Below, piece by piece: positions 1-12,128 of a stretch of DNA of 64,000 bases. This DNA comes from Streptomyces sp. SKN60 (lineage in GTDB: Bacteria > Actinomycetota > Actinomycetes > Streptomycetales > Streptomycetaceae), in the NCBI RefSeq assembly GCF_026236535.1, contig NZ_JAHTMW010000007.1:248001-312000 (forward strand), read 5' to 3'. The notes beneath the pieces are model-generated. The model saw only the letters and a list, made by a program, of their open reading frames with translations. It did not search any database and was not told where the DNA came from. Positions within the stretch are counted from its first letter, which is position 1; each line of letters opens with the position of its first letter. The translations under genes and the position numbers were made by a program.

Positions 1-925
1 CGAGGTGTCCGAGGGTGTCGTTGACCGAGCGGAAGCGGTCGAGGTCGATCAGGACGAGCGCGGAGCGGACGCCCTCGCCCTCGGCCTCCTCCAGGGCGGT
101 CCAGGTGCGCTCCAGGAGCCACTGGCGGTTGGGCAGTCCGGTGAGCGGGTCGCGCAGCTGCTCCTCGGCGCGGGCGCGGGCGATCCACAGGGTGGAGTCG
201 AGGGCGATCAGCGGGACGGCGAAGAGCGGCAGGAGCGGGGGCCGGGAGGCGGCGACGACGCAGATGAGCGGGGCGATGCCGAGCAGGGCGACGGCGACCA
301 GGCCCTGGCGGAGCAGCGCGGTGCGGGCGGCGGTGGGCAGTCCGCCGGTCTGCGGGGCGAGCGCGTACCACAGCAGCAGCCGGGTCGCCACCAGGTAGGC
401 GACGGCGGCGAGCATCACTTCCGGTACGTCGCCGATCCCCCAGTCGAGGGGCTGCCAGGGACGCTCGACGGTGGGGACGTCGCCGAAGGTGGCGAGGACG
501 AGGGCGGCGGCGCCGGTGCCGATGACGTCGACGGCGCCGTGCAGCAGGCCCTGGCGCCAGCGGTGCCGGCGGGCGGCGGCGACGAGCACGACCACGGTGA
601 GCGAGACCAGACAGGCGGGCACCCAGCCGTACAGGAGCAGCACGGCGAGGGTGAGGGCGGCGCCGGAGCCGGTGCCGCCCCACCAGCGGTCGCGGCCGAG
701 CGCGACCAGGTGTCCGACGATGAGGCCGGTGAGGACGGCGAGGGACCAGCCGGCGGCGCCGCCGGGGAAGAGTCCCTGGCCGGTGCTCAGCGTCCGGTAG
801 AGACCGGCGGTGAGCAGGACGGCGGCGACGCCCACCAGTGCTCCGGGCAGCCCGGAGGTGATGCCCACGAACGCCGCACGGCCCTGGGGCCGTGCGACCG
901 GGGCGGCACTCTCGGTCGGTTTCAT
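1..925 (-). CDS. rmdB: Membrane diguanylate cyclase/phosphodiesterase, N-terminal part (probable RmdB)
   Basis: About 308 codons are visible; the 3' part lies beyond the window edge. The ATG at 925 begins MKPTESAAP, followed by roughly seven or eight hydrophobic segments (residues about 20-240, for example LPGALVGVAAVLLTAG and LVAVALLGIAPLICVVA). The opening of a GGDEF domain follows: RDPLTGLPNRQWLL near residue 258, then SALVLIDLDRFRSVNDTLGH at the edge. The GGDEF signature and any EAL domain are outside the window. Proteins of this design make or break c-di-GMP at the membrane and influence development in Streptomyces. The name RmdB rests on architecture plus the recalled neighbourhood (next to ligA), not on a search. 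It is preceded by 284 bp without a gene, so it probably has its own promoter. Confidence 0.85.
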   Translation of the reverse strand, partial: MKPTESAAPVARPQGRAAFVGITSGLPGALVGVAAVLLTAGLYRTLSTGQGLFPGGAAGWSLAVLTGLIVGHLVALGRDRWWGGTGSGAALTLAVLLLYGWVPACLVSLTVVVLVAAARRHRWRQGLLHGAVDVIGTGAAALVLATFGDVPTVERPWQPLDWGIGDVPEVMLAAVAYLVATRLLLWYALAPQTGGLPTAARTALLRQGLVAVALLGIAPLICVVAASRPPLLPLFAVPLIALDSTLWIARARAEEQLRDPLTGLPNRQWLLERTWTALEEAEGEGVRSALVLIDLDRFRSVNDTLGHL

Positions 926-1209
926 TCCCGTCCCTCTCACAGCCGGCGGTGCCGTCGCAACGCGGGGCCGTCGTGATGCCTCTGGGCCGTCGTCCCGCCG
1001 CGCGCCGGACACACGTGTCCTGCTCCTGCGCGCCGGCAGGGCCTCGCGCGGCCGTGCGTGACGGACGCACGGTCACCACACTAGGCCGCGGAGGGCCGCT
1101 ACGGGCAGCGCTCTCCATCTCTTGCCCGAATGCGACCCGGCCACCCCTAACGATCTGGTATGCGCCGAACGGGTGAGCTTCCGGGGCCCGTCCGCGGCTG
1201 CTGCGGCGG
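926..1209. other. Intergenic, ligA to rmdB
   Basis: This 284-bp gap separates the ligA stop from the rmdB start, both on the minus strand. No credible coding frame is present on either strand. It presumably holds the ligA terminator and the rmdB promoter, but I cannot point to a convincing hexamer pair or a long perfect hairpin. Confidence 0.4.
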
Positions 1210-4438
<3,229 letters not shown>

Positions 4439-4442
<4 letters not shown>

Positions 4443-6565
4443 CCGGGAAGCGTACGTGCCAGGCGTTCCAGGGTCTCGCGGGTGGCGACGGTGACGGGGT
4501 GGCCGGGGCCGAGGACGCGGGTACGGGCTTCGAGGACGGCGGTGAGTTCGGGGAGGGCGTCGGCCGGGGCGAGGCAGCGGGCGAGGTTGAAGCGGGCGGA
4601 GAGCGTGTGCGGGTGATCCGCGCCGAGGAGCCGGTGCCGGGCCGCCACCACGGCCGCCAGCTCCGCCCGCGCGAGGTCCCGGTCACCGGACTCCAGGAGC
4701 AGGACCGCCCGGTTCTCCCGGGTGACGAGCGCGTTGGGATGCTCGGCGCCCAGGGTGCGGGACTCCGCCGCCCGTACGGTCTCCAGCTCGGCCAGCGCCT
4801 CCTGGGTGCGCCCGAGCAGGGCGAGGCACACCGCGAGGTTGTGCCGGCAGGCGAGGGTGCGCCAGTGGTCCGGCCCCAGGGCGCGGGCGCAGCCGTCCAG
4901 CGCCCCGGCGTACTCGGTGCGGGCCCGCTCCAGTTGTCCGTTCTGCTGGAGCGCGGTGGCCAGCTCGTTGCGGACCTGGAGAGCGAAGACCAGGTCGGAG
5001 TCCTCGGCCGGGACGAGGGCCGGGGCCGCGTCCGGGGCCGCCGCGGGGGTCGGGGCGGCCGGCCGGTCCGCGCCGACGGCGACGCCGACGGCGGCGGCCA
5101 GTTCGCCGAGCAGGGCGAGCGCTTCCCGCTCGCGGCCGGCGTTCAGGAGCGCCCGGCCGTGCTCGAAGCACGCCTCCCGCACGGTCCGGTGCGCGTCCCC
5201 GAGCCGGTCCGCGGCACCCCGGCGCACCCGCTCCACCGCCGTGCCCGCCGCGGCGACCAGGCCCCGGGCGTTCAGCGAGCGAACGGCGAGCACCGCGCCC
5301 GCCCAGACGTCCTCCGGCGCGTCCGGCCCCAGGTCGTCGAGCAGGTGCGGCACGAGCAGCGGCCAGAGCGGACCGTGCTCCTCCGGCACCTCGCTGTCCA
5401 GCGCCGCCTCCGCCGACAGCCGCTCCCGCTCAGCCCGGTACGCGTCCCGCACCAGCGGATGGAGCGTCACCACCGGCTCCCCGTCCGCCCGCAGGGCGGC
5501 CAGGCCCAGCCGGTCGAGGGCCTGCAGACACGTCCACAGCTCCCCCGGCGGGACGTCGACCCGGTCCGGAGCGAAGACCCGCAGCGGTACGGGCGCGTCC
5601 GCGAAGCCGGCGAGGAGACGCAGGACGTCCTCCACGCGCGCGTGGCCCCGGTCCTGGAGGAGGCGCAGGGACATGGCCCAGATCCGGGCGAGGGTGCCGT
5701 CGCGGTCGACCGCGAGGTCTCCCGTACCGAGGGCGGCGAGATAGGCGCCGTACGTGGCGGGCTCGCCGTCCGTACGGAGGAAGGCGGGGCGTTCGGCGAC
5801 CGAGGCGAGGTAGCGGCCGGCGCTGTCCAGGGCGAGCGGCAGGCCCCCGAGGCGTACGGCGAGCAGCTCGGCGTCCGTCGCCGGGCCGGCCTGCTCCCCG
5901 GCGCGGTCGGCGAGCACCCGGGCGCCCTCGGGGCCGGGCAGGGCGCCGAGCGGGTGGAGGACGGGGCCGGCGCCCCAGGCGGCGGGGTCGCCGTCGCGGG
6001 TGGTGACGAGGACCAAGCCGCTCGTGCGGGGCGCGCGGGCCCAGCCCGTACCGGCGGCGAGCGATCCCGGGCCGTCGAGCAGCGCCAGGTCGTCGGCGTT
6101 GTCGAGGACGAGGAGCCAGGGGCCGGGCAGGGCGGCGAGCCGCTCCCACAGCAGGTCGGCGGTCTGACCGCTCGCCAGCTCGTCCTCGCGGACGCCGACC
6201 CGGCGGGCGACCGCCCGCAGCCCGCCCGCGAGCCGCCCGGCGTCCTGCGCGGCCACCCACCACACGGGTGCGCCGCGGCGCGCGAGGACGTCGGCGGCCG
6301 CCAGGGCGAGGCTGGTCTTGCCGACGCCGCCGAGCCCGTACAGGACGTGCGTGCCGGAGGCGTCGAGCAGCCGCGCGAGCAGCTCGGCGCGCCCGCGCAG
6401 GGGTGTGCCGCGCCGCCCGAACGGGGGCGCGACGGTCACCTCGTCGGCGGGCGGCGGCGTCTGATGCACCACCAGGTGCTCGATGTGCCCGGCCTGGACG
6501 ACGGTCCCCTGGGTCCCACCGCTGATCGAGTTCCCGCCCGCCCCCGCCCCCGCCCCCGTGGTCAT
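4439..6565 (-). CDS. NB-ARC/TPR STAND ATPase with RHIM-like N-terminal motif
   Basis: The 708-residue protein has a short N-terminal peptide, NSISGGTQGTVVQAGHI (residues 12-28), then an NB-ARC-type NTPase with Walker A GLGGVGKTS (about 77-85) and Walker B LLVLDNADD. A winged-helix-like region follows. From about residue 450 to the end there are tetratricopeptide repeats, with recurring patterns such as LGPDHWRTLACRHNLAVCL and LGAEHPNALVTRENRAVLL. STAND proteins act as ligand-triggered switches that oligomerise. The N-terminal peptide resembles bacterial amyloid-signalling motifs (V-Q-A-G core). The ATG at 6565 lies only seven bases after the SDR stop and has no clear Shine-Dalgarno, suggesting coupling. 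The function is unknown; signalling or defence roles are inference. Confidence 0.85.
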
Positions 6566-6572
6566 CGCGGCG

Positions 6573-7262
6573 TCAGCGCCCGGGCCGCACGGTCAGGTCG
6601 TTGACCTCCGCGTCGCGCGGCAGGTCGAGCGCCATGACGATGGTCGTCGCCACCGACTCGGGGTCGATCCAGCGCTCCGGGTCGTACTCCTTGCCCTCCT
6701 GCTGGTGCACCTTCGCCTGCATGGGGCTCGCGGTCCGCCCCGGATACACCGAGGTGACCCGCACGCCGTTGCCGTGCTCCTCGTGGCGCAGGGAGTCGGC
6801 GAGCGCCTTGAGCCCGTGCTTGGACGCGGCGTACGCGCCCCACTCGGCGTGCGCGGCGAGCCCGGCCCCCGAGTTCACGAACACCACGTGCCCCTTGGAG
6901 ACCCGCAGCTGCGGCAGGAAGTGCCGGGTGAGCTCGGCGGGGGCGACCAGGTTGACGTTCAGCTGGTGGTGCCAGCTCTTCGGGGTGAGCTCCCCGACCG
7001 GCCCGAGGTCGACGACCCCGGCGATGTGCAGCAGGCTGTCGACCCGCTCCGGCAGCGTCTGGTGCGAGAACGCCCACGACAGCCGGTCCGGATCCGCCAG
7101 GTCCCCGACGAGCGTCCGCGCCCCGGGAAACTCCGCCGCCAACTCCTTCGCCCGCCCCGCGTCCCGCACGTGCAGCACGAGCTCGTCCCCGCGCGCGTGC
7201 AGCCGCCGCGCGACGGCGGCGCCGATGCCGGAACCGGCTCCGGTGATCACATGAGTAGCCAT
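6573..7262 (-). CDS. SDR family oxidoreductase
   Basis: This 229-residue classical short-chain dehydrogenase has the nucleotide-binding motif TGAGSGIG at residues 7-14, the GDLAD acidic pocket, a serine in VVFVNSGAG and the catalytic YAASKHG (YxxxK). The family uses NAD(P)H to oxidise or reduce alcohol and carbonyl substrates; the substrate cannot be read from the sequence. It lies 12 bp downstream of the LOG-family gene and immediately upstream of the STAND gene, in one minus-strand run. The ATG at 7262 places the Rossmann strand THVITGAGSG right at the N terminus, as expected. Confidence 0.9.
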   Translation of the reverse strand: MATHVITGAGSGIGAAVARRLHARGDELVLHVRDAGRAKELAAEFPGARTLVGDLADPDRLSWAFSHQTLPERVDSLLHIAGVVDLGPVGELTPKSWHHQLNVNLVAPAELTRHFLPQLRVSKGHVVFVNSGAGLAAHAEWGAYAASKHGLKALADSLRHEEHGNGVRVTSVYPGRTASPMQAKVHQQEGKEYDPERWIDPESVATTIVMALDLPRDAEVNDLTVRPGR

Positions 7263-7274
7263 GGGCCCATGCTC

Positions 7275-7820
7275 TCAGGGAACGCGGCGCATCACGGCCT
7301 CCTCCAGGTACGCGAGGGCCGCCGCACCGTCCTCCGCGAAGAAGACCAGGTCGCTCAGGGGGATCGGCAGGAAGCCCTCGGCCTCCATGCGGCGGAACTG
7401 GGTCTTCAGGCCGTCGTAGAAGCCGGCCGTGTTGAGGAGGACGACGGGCTTGGTGTGCTTGGCGTGCTTCTTCAGTTCCAGGATCTCGGTGGCCTCGTCG
7501 AGGGTGCCGGCGCCGCCGACCATGACGACGATCGCGTCGGACTTGGCGAGCAGGAGGGCCTTGCGCTCGGCGAGGTCCCGGGATATCTCCAACTCGTCCG
7601 CGCCCGCATACGCCTTGTGGGCCAGGAACTCGACCGAGACGCCGACCAGTCGGCCGCCCGCCTCCTTGGCGGCATCGGCGACGACGCCCATCAGGCCGGT
7701 GTCGGAGCCGCCCCAGACCAGGGTGTGGCCCGCCTTGCCGAGGCGCGTGGCGAAGTCGCGGGCGGGGGTCGTGTAGCGCTCGTCGAGGTCGGCGGCGGAG
7801 AGGAAGACGCAGATGTTCAT
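7275..7820 (-). CDS. TIGR00730/LOG family Rossmann-fold protein
   Basis: The family includes cytokinin riboside 5'-monophosphate phosphoribohydrolases (LONELY GUY) and related nucleotide hydrolases. The 181-residue protein begins MNICVFLSAADLDERY and carries VWGGSDTGLMG plus the glycine-rich VGGAGTLDEATEI, which corresponds to the family PGGxGTxxE signature with the first proline replaced by valine. KALLLAKSDAIVVM replaces the usual RKxxM segment. The ATG at 7820 is chosen over a longer reading because it has GGTGGAG upstream and starts at the first beta strand. The substituted signature makes the exact activity uncertain. Confidence 0.82.
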   Translation of the reverse strand: MNICVFLSAADLDERYTTPARDFATRLGKAGHTLVWGGSDTGLMGVVADAAKEAGGRLVGVSVEFLAHKAYAGADELEISRDLAERKALLLAKSDAIVVMVGGAGTLDEATEILELKKHAKHTKPVVLLNTAGFYDGLKTQFRRMEAEGFLPIPLSDLVFFAEDGAAALAYLEEAVMRRVP

Positions 7821-7917
7821 GCGCTCCACCGTAGGCGCTCGCACCGGCGGCGAGAATTTTTCCGGAAGTTCCCGCCGGGAGCGATGAGTTCCGCGGACGG
7901 CCCCGGTCTGCCCTTCC

Positions 7918-8727
7918 ATGGACGAGGTGAAGACGACACGGTGCGGGGCCCGGGGGCTTGTCAGGTCGCAGGACGGGACGCGGATCGCCTATGAGCGGTA
8001 CGGGGACGGGCCGCCGGTGATCCTGGTGAGCGGGGCGCTGGGGACGGCCGGGGGCGAGCGGGCGCTGGCCGGGCTGCTCGCGCGGCGCTATTCGGTGGTG
8101 GCGTACGACCGGCGCGGGCGGGGCGCGAGCGGGGACACCGGGCCGTACGCGGTGGAGCGGGAGATCGCCGATCTGGCGGCGCTCGTCGACGCGGTGGGCG
8201 GCGCGGCGGGTACGGCGGCGGTGCACGGGACGGCCTGCGGCGGCGCGCTCGCGCTCGCGGCGGCCGCGGCGGGGGTGCCGGTCGGGCCGGTGTCGGTGTA
8301 CGAGCCGCCGTACGGGCCTGAGGCGGCGGCCCGGCGGAGCCGGGTGCGGGCGCTGCTCGACCGGGGGCAGCGGGGCGCGGCGCTGGACGCGTTCCTGGCC
8401 GAGGGGGCGGAGGCCATGGGCCCGGCGCGGCCGCGGCCTGCCCTGGAGGCGCTGGCGCACACCCTGGCGTACGACGACGCGGTGGTGGGCGACGGCGCGG
8501 TGCCGGCGGCGCGCCTCGGCCGGGTGCACGCGCGCGTGCTGGTGGTCGACGGCGGGGCGAGCCCGTCGTGGACGCGGCGGGTGGCCCGTTCGGTGGCGGC
8601 GGCGGTCCCGCGCGGCCGGCACCGCACGCTGACCGGCCAGACCCACCAGGTGGCGCCGCACGTCCTCGCGCCGGTCCTGGCGGGGTTCCTGGACGAGTGC
8701 CGCGCGGAGGAGCCGGCCGGGGCCTGA
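7918..8727 (+). CDS. Alpha/beta hydrolase fold protein lacking the nucleophile serine
   Basis: The 269-residue protein has the fold's landmarks: YGDGPPVILVSGAL (oxyanion region), YDRRGRGASG after strand 4, and a C-terminal histidine in GQTHQVAPH. The nucleophile elbow, normally G-x-S-x-G, reads HGTACGGALAL. By alignment the serine position is alanine, with a cysteine immediately after. The candidate acid residue is in VLVVDGGASPSW. The protein may therefore be inactive, use the cysteine, or have a non-hydrolytic role. Start choice is uncertain: ATG 7918 has no clear ribosome site, and GTG 7927 is preceded by GGACGAG. It is divergent from the LOG-family gene and convergent with mnmA. Confidence 0.8.
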   Translation: MDEVKTTRCGARGLVRSQDGTRIAYERYGDGPPVILVSGALGTAGGERALAGLLARRYSVVAYDRRGRGASGDTGPYAVEREIADLAALVDAVGGAAGTAAVHGTACGGALALAAAAAGVPVGPVSVYEPPYGPEAAARRSRVRALLDRGQRGAALDAFLAEGAEAMGPARPRPALEALAHTLAYDDAVVGDGAVPAARLGRVHARVLVVDGGASPSWTRRVARSVAAAVPRGRHRTLTGQTHQVAPHVLAPVLAGFLDECRAEEPAGA

Positions 8728-8759
8728 GGCGGCCCTGGGCGATCAGGCGCCGGGCCGCC
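8728..8759. terminator. Bidirectional terminator hairpin
   Basis: The arms GGCGGCCC (8728-8735) and GGGCCGCC (8752-8759) are perfectly complementary. They fill the 33-bp gap between the convergent hydrolase and mnmA genes. There is no T tract, as is usual for Streptomyces. Confidence 0.6.
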
Positions 8760-8760
8760 C

Positions 8761-9903
8761 TCAGAGGGTCGCCGGCGCCGTCCTCCGTACCGTCGCGGCG
8801 ATGGTCGCCGAGCCGACCACCCGCGTGCCGTCGTACAGCACGATCGCCTGGCCCGGGGCGACGCCCCGGACCGGCGCGTCGAAGGTGACGGACAGCTCGC
8901 CGTCGGCCATGGACGCGCTCACCGGGGTCTCGTCGCCATGGGCGCGCAGCTGGGCGGTGTAGCGGCCGGGGCCCTCGGGGGCGGCGCCGCACCAGCGGGG
9001 CTTGATGGCGGTGAGGGCGGTGACGTCGAGGGCCTCGGCGGGGCCGACGGTGACGGTGTTGTTCACGGGCGAGATGTCGAGGACGTAGCGCGGCTTGCCG
9101 TCCGGGGCGGGGTGCCCGATGCGCAGGCCCTTGCGCTGGCCGATGGTGAAGCCGTACGCGCCCTCGTGGGTGCCCACCTTCGTACCGGACTCGTCGACGA
9201 TGTCGCCCTCCGCCGTGCCGAGGCGGGAGGCGAGGAAGCCCTGGGTGTCGCCGTCGGCGATGAAGCAGATGTCGTGGCTGTCGGGCTTCTTCGCGACCGC
9301 GAGGCCGCGCCGCTCCGCCTCCGCCCGGATCTCGTCCTTGGTGGTGAGGGTGTCGCCGAGCGGGAACATGGCGTGCGCCAGCTGCCTCTCGTCGAGCACG
9401 CCGAGCACGTACGACTGGTCCTTGGCCATGTCGGAGGCCCGGTGCAGCTCGCGGGTGCCGTCCTCGTTCAGGACGACGGTCGCGTAGTGGCCGGTGCAGA
9501 CGGCGTCGAAGCCGAGTGCGAGGGCCTTGTCGAGCAGCGCGGCGAACTTGATCTTCTCGTTGCAGCGCAGGCACGGATTGGGCGTGCGGCCCGCCTCGTA
9601 CTCGGCGACGAAGTCGTCCACGACGTCTTCGCGGAAGCGCTCGGCGAGGTCCCACACGTAGAAGGGGATGCCGATGACGTCGGCGGCCCGGCGGGCGTCG
9701 CGCGAGTCCTCGATGGTGCAGCAGCCCCGCGCGCCGGTACGGAACGACTGCGGGTTCGCGGAGAGGGCCAGGTGCACGCCGGTGACGTCGTGACCGGCCT
9801 CCGCGGCGCGGGCGGCGGCGACGGCGGAGTCCACGCCGCCGGACATGGCGGCGAGGACGCGGAGGGGTCGGGGGTCGGGGCGCTGCGGCGAGGTCTCAGT
9901 CAT
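8761..9903 (-). CDS. mnmA: tRNA-specific 2-thiouridylase MnmA
   Basis: MnmA adenylates and thiolates the wobble uridine U34 of Lys, Glu and Gln tRNAs. The 380-residue protein carries the PP-loop SGGVDSAVA near residue 21. The two catalytic cysteines are in [12 protein letters not shown] and [11 protein letters not shown], with the conserved GHYA between them. The C-terminal beta-barrel region includes [20 protein letters not shown] and [15 protein letters not shown]. Start is the ATG at 9903, with a weak GGTAGGG upstream. The cysteine desulfurase about 0.8 kb away is the likely sulfur source, a linkage known in many genomes. Confidence 0.96.
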   Translation of the reverse strand: MTETSPQRPDPRPLRVLAAMSGGVDSAVAAARAAEAGHDVTGVHLALSANPQSFRTGARGCCTIEDSRDARRAADVIGIPFYVWDLAERFREDVVDDFVAEYEAGRTPNPCLRCNEKIKFAALLDKALALGFDAVCTGHYATVVLNEDGTRELHRASDMAKDQSYVLGVLDERQLAHAMFPLGDTLTTKDEIRAEAERRGLAVAKKPDSHDICFIADGDTQGFLASRLGTAEGDIVDESGTKVGTHEGAYGFTIGQRKGLRIGHPAPDGKPRYVLDISPVNNTVTVGPAEALDVTALTAIKPRWCGAAPEGPGRYTAQLRAHGDETPVSASMADGELSVTFDAPVRGVAPGQAIVLYDGTRVVGSATIAATVRRTAPATL

Positions 9904-9964
9904 AGCCCTACCAGGGTACGGGGCTCCGGGAACCGGGGTCGCGGGAGTAAGCGTTGTCGATCAC

Positions 9965-10687
9965 ATGGGGAAAAAGGGGAGCACTGGCAAGGGCAGCGCG
10001 AAGAAGGGAGCCGCCGGGAAGAAGGGAGCCGCCGGGAAGAAGGGCGGGGCCACGCGGCGGGCCGTCCTGCTCGGCGGCGCGGTCGCCGTCGCCGGCGCCG
10101 CCGTCTTCGCCCGCGACGAGCTGGGCCGCCTGTGGTGGCGGCTGCCCGGCATGGAGAAGAAGCGGGTCGAGGGCGAGCTCGACCACAAGGGCGCCGAGTG
10201 GACGGCCGCCTCCGACTACAACTGGCGGCGGGCCGACCGCCCCGACGACTACGTGATCGACCGGGTCGTCATCCATGTCGTCCAGGGCAGCTACCGGTCC
10301 GCGCTCAAGGTGTTCAAGGACCCGTCCCACGGGGCCGCCGCGCACTACGTGGTGCGCAAGGACGGGCACATCGCCCAGATGATCCGCGAACTCGACGTCG
10401 CCTTCCACGCCGGCAACCGCGACATGAACGAGCGCAGCATCGGCATCGAGCACGAGGGCTTCGTCGACCGCCCGCAGGACTTCACGACGGCGATGTACGA
10501 GTCCTCCGCCCGGCTCACCGCCGGCATATGCGCCCGGTACGGGATACCCGTGGACCGGGAGCACATCATCGGGCACGTGGAGGTGCCGGGCACGGACCAC
10601 ACGGACCCGGGGCCGCACTGGGACTGGAAGCGGTACATCGCGCTGGTGCGGAAGGCGCGCGAGAAGCTCCCGGCCGGCGTCGGCTGA
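9965..10687 (+). CDS. N-acetylmuramoyl-L-alanine amidase (Amidase_2), exported
   Basis: The 240-residue protein opens with a Lys/Gly/Ala-rich stretch coded by an 18-bp repeat (10001-10036 plus a partial unit), encoding KKGAAG twice. A twin-arginine-type signal follows (TRRAVLLGG then a hydrophobic run to FARDE). The Amidase_2/PGRP fold cleaves the MurNAc to L-Ala bond of peptidoglycan. The zinc ligands expected by analogy with AmpD are visible: His in DRVVIHVVQG, His in IIGHVEVPG and Asp in HTDPGPHWDW. The ATG at 9965 is preferred because upstream codons run into the divergent mnmA promoter region; a GGAG at 9943 is rather distant. It converges with the cysteine desulfurase gene. Confidence 0.88.
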   Translation: MGKKGSTGKGSAKKGAAGKKGAAGKKGGATRRAVLLGGAVAVAGAAVFARDELGRLWWRLPGMEKKRVEGELDHKGAEWTAASDYNWRRADRPDDYVIDRVVIHVVQGSYRSALKVFKDPSHGAAAHYVVRKDGHIAQMIRELDVAFHAGNRDMNERSIGIEHEGFVDRPQDFTTAMYESSARLTAGICARYGIPVDREHIIGHVEVPGTDHTDPGPHWDWKRYIALVRKAREKLPAGVG

Positions 10688-10706
10688 GGCCGTCAGGTTC
10701 AGGCCA

Positions 10707-11873
10707 TCAGGTCAGGCCGGCCGTCCGCGCGCGTTCCACCGCCGGGGCGATGGCCTCGGCGACCGCCGCCACGTCCTCCTTGGTGGAGGTGTGGCCGAGG
10801 CTGAAGCGGAGGGTGCCGCGCGCCAGGTCCGGCGAGGCGCCGGTGGCCAGGAGAACGTGGCTGGGCTGGGCGATGCCGGCGGTGCAGGCGGAGCCGGTGG
10901 AGCACGCGATGCCGGCGGCGTCGAGGAGGAGCAGCAGGGAGTCGCCCTCGCAGCCGGGGAAGCTGAAGTGGGCGTTGGCGGGGAGCCGGCCGTCCGGGTC
11001 GCCGCCGAGGATCGCGTCCGGGACGGCGGTGCGGACGGCCGTCACGAGCTCGTCGCGCAGGGCGCCGACGGTACGGGCGAAGTCCTCCTGGCCGTCCGCC
11101 GCGTGGCGGGCGGCCACGGCGAAGGCGGCGACGGCGGGCACGTCGAGGGTGCCGGAACGGACATGGCGCTCCTGGCCGCCGCCGTGCAGCACGGGGACCG
11201 GGGTGTACTCCCGGCCGAGCAGCAGCGCGCCGATGCCGTACGGGCCGCCGATCTTGTGGCCGGAGACGGTCATGGCGGCGAGGCCGGACGCGGCGAAGTC
11301 GACCGGGACCTGGCCGACGGCCTGGACCGCGTCGGCGTGCAGCGGTACGCCGAACTCGGCGGCGACGTCGGCGAGTTCGCGGACCGGCATGATCGTGCCG
11401 ATCTCGTTGTTGGCCCACATGACGGTGGCCAGGGCGACGTCCTCGGGGTTCCGGGCGATGGCCTCGCGCAGGGCGTCGGGGTGCACCCGGCCGTAGGAGT
11501 CGACCGGCAGATACTCGACGGTGGCGCCCTCGTGGGTCGCGAGCCAGTCCACGGCGTCCAGCACCGCGTGGTGCTCGACGGGGCTGGCGAGGACCCGGGT
11601 CCGGCGCGGGTCGGCGTCCCGCCGCGACCAGAAGAGGCCCTTCACGGCGAGGTTGTCGGCCTCGGTGCCGCCGGAGGTGAGAACGACCTCACTGGGCCGC
11701 GCGCCGAGCGCGCCCGCGAGGGTCTCCCGGGCCTCCTCGACGGTCCGCCGGGCGCGGCGCCCGGCGGCGTGCAGCGAGGAGGCGTTGCCCGTGACGGCGA
11801 GGTGGGCGGTCATCGCCTCGATCGCCTCGGGGAGCATGGGCGTGGTCGCCGCGTGGTCGAGGTAAGCCATCAT
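10707..11873 (-). CDS. Cysteine desulfurase (NifS/IscS-type)
   Basis: This PLP enzyme converts cysteine to alanine and an enzyme persulfide. The 388-residue protein starts [13 protein letters not shown], the normal family N terminus; either of two adjacent ATGs (11873, 11870) could be used. The PLP lysine is in [12 protein letters not shown]. The persulfide cysteine loop is [13 protein letters not shown], which has two cysteines and resembles the extended IscS-like loop. Conserved [13 protein letters not shown] and [12 protein letters not shown] are present. Sulfur is probably passed to MnmA nearby. Fe-S or thiamine uses are possible but not shown here. Confidence 0.94.
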   Translation of the reverse strand: MMAYLDHAATTPMLPEAIEAMTAHLAVTGNASSLHAAGRRARRTVEEARETLAGALGARPSEVVLTSGGTEADNLAVKGLFWSRRDADPRRTRVLASPVEHHAVLDAVDWLATHEGATVEYLPVDSYGRVHPDALREAIARNPEDVALATVMWANNEIGTIMPVRELADVAAEFGVPLHADAVQAVGQVPVDFAASGLAAMTVSGHKIGGPYGIGALLLGREYTPVPVLHGGGQERHVRSGTLDVPAVAAFAVAARHAADGQEDFARTVGALRDELVTAVRTAVPDAILGGDPDGRLPANAHFSFPGCEGDSLLLLLDAAGIACSTGSACTAGIAQPSHVLLATGASPDLARGTLRFSLGHTSTKEDVAAVAEAIAPAVERARTAGLT

Positions 11874-12110
11874 GGTGCGTCGATTCTACGAGGCGGGGCC
11901 GACCACCTGGGAAGGCGGCCGGTTTGAGCCATCGGGGGCGGGGTCGCGGGGCGGGGTCGCGGGCTGAGGCACGGGCCCAGGCACCAGCCGAGCCGCAGGC
12001 GGAGGCTCGGGCGGGGTCGCCGACCGAATCACCTGGCCGAGTCGCGGCCGGGTGCGCCGGCGGGGCCGCAGGCCGAGCCGCAGGCCGAATCACCGTGCCG
12101 AGCCGGAGGC
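11874..12110. other. Intergenic, repeat-rich spacer
   Basis: This spacer of 237 bp has no gene. It contains degenerate copies of a segment with the core CGAATCACC(T/G)GCCGAG and many GCCGAGCCGCAGG words. They continue from the 3' end of the WYL regulator gene and look like an eroded coding tail or minisatellite. Confidence 0.45.
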
Positions 12111-12128
12111 CTAGTCACCGGCCGAGCC
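12025..12128. repeat. Degenerate interspersed repeat beyond the WYL gene stop
   Basis: Three related 18-19-bp copies occur at 12025-12043, 12086-12104 and 12111-12128. They share the words TCACC and GGCCGAG or TGCCGAG. The last copy contains the stop codon of the WYL regulator, so the repeat straddles the gene end. Confidence 0.5.

Noticed and set aside
5..976. Long plus-strand open frame over the window start
   Set aside because: It is antisense to the GGDEF membrane protein, low in complexity (Gly/Glu/Asp runs) and has no family motif. Long antisense frames are normal at this GC content.
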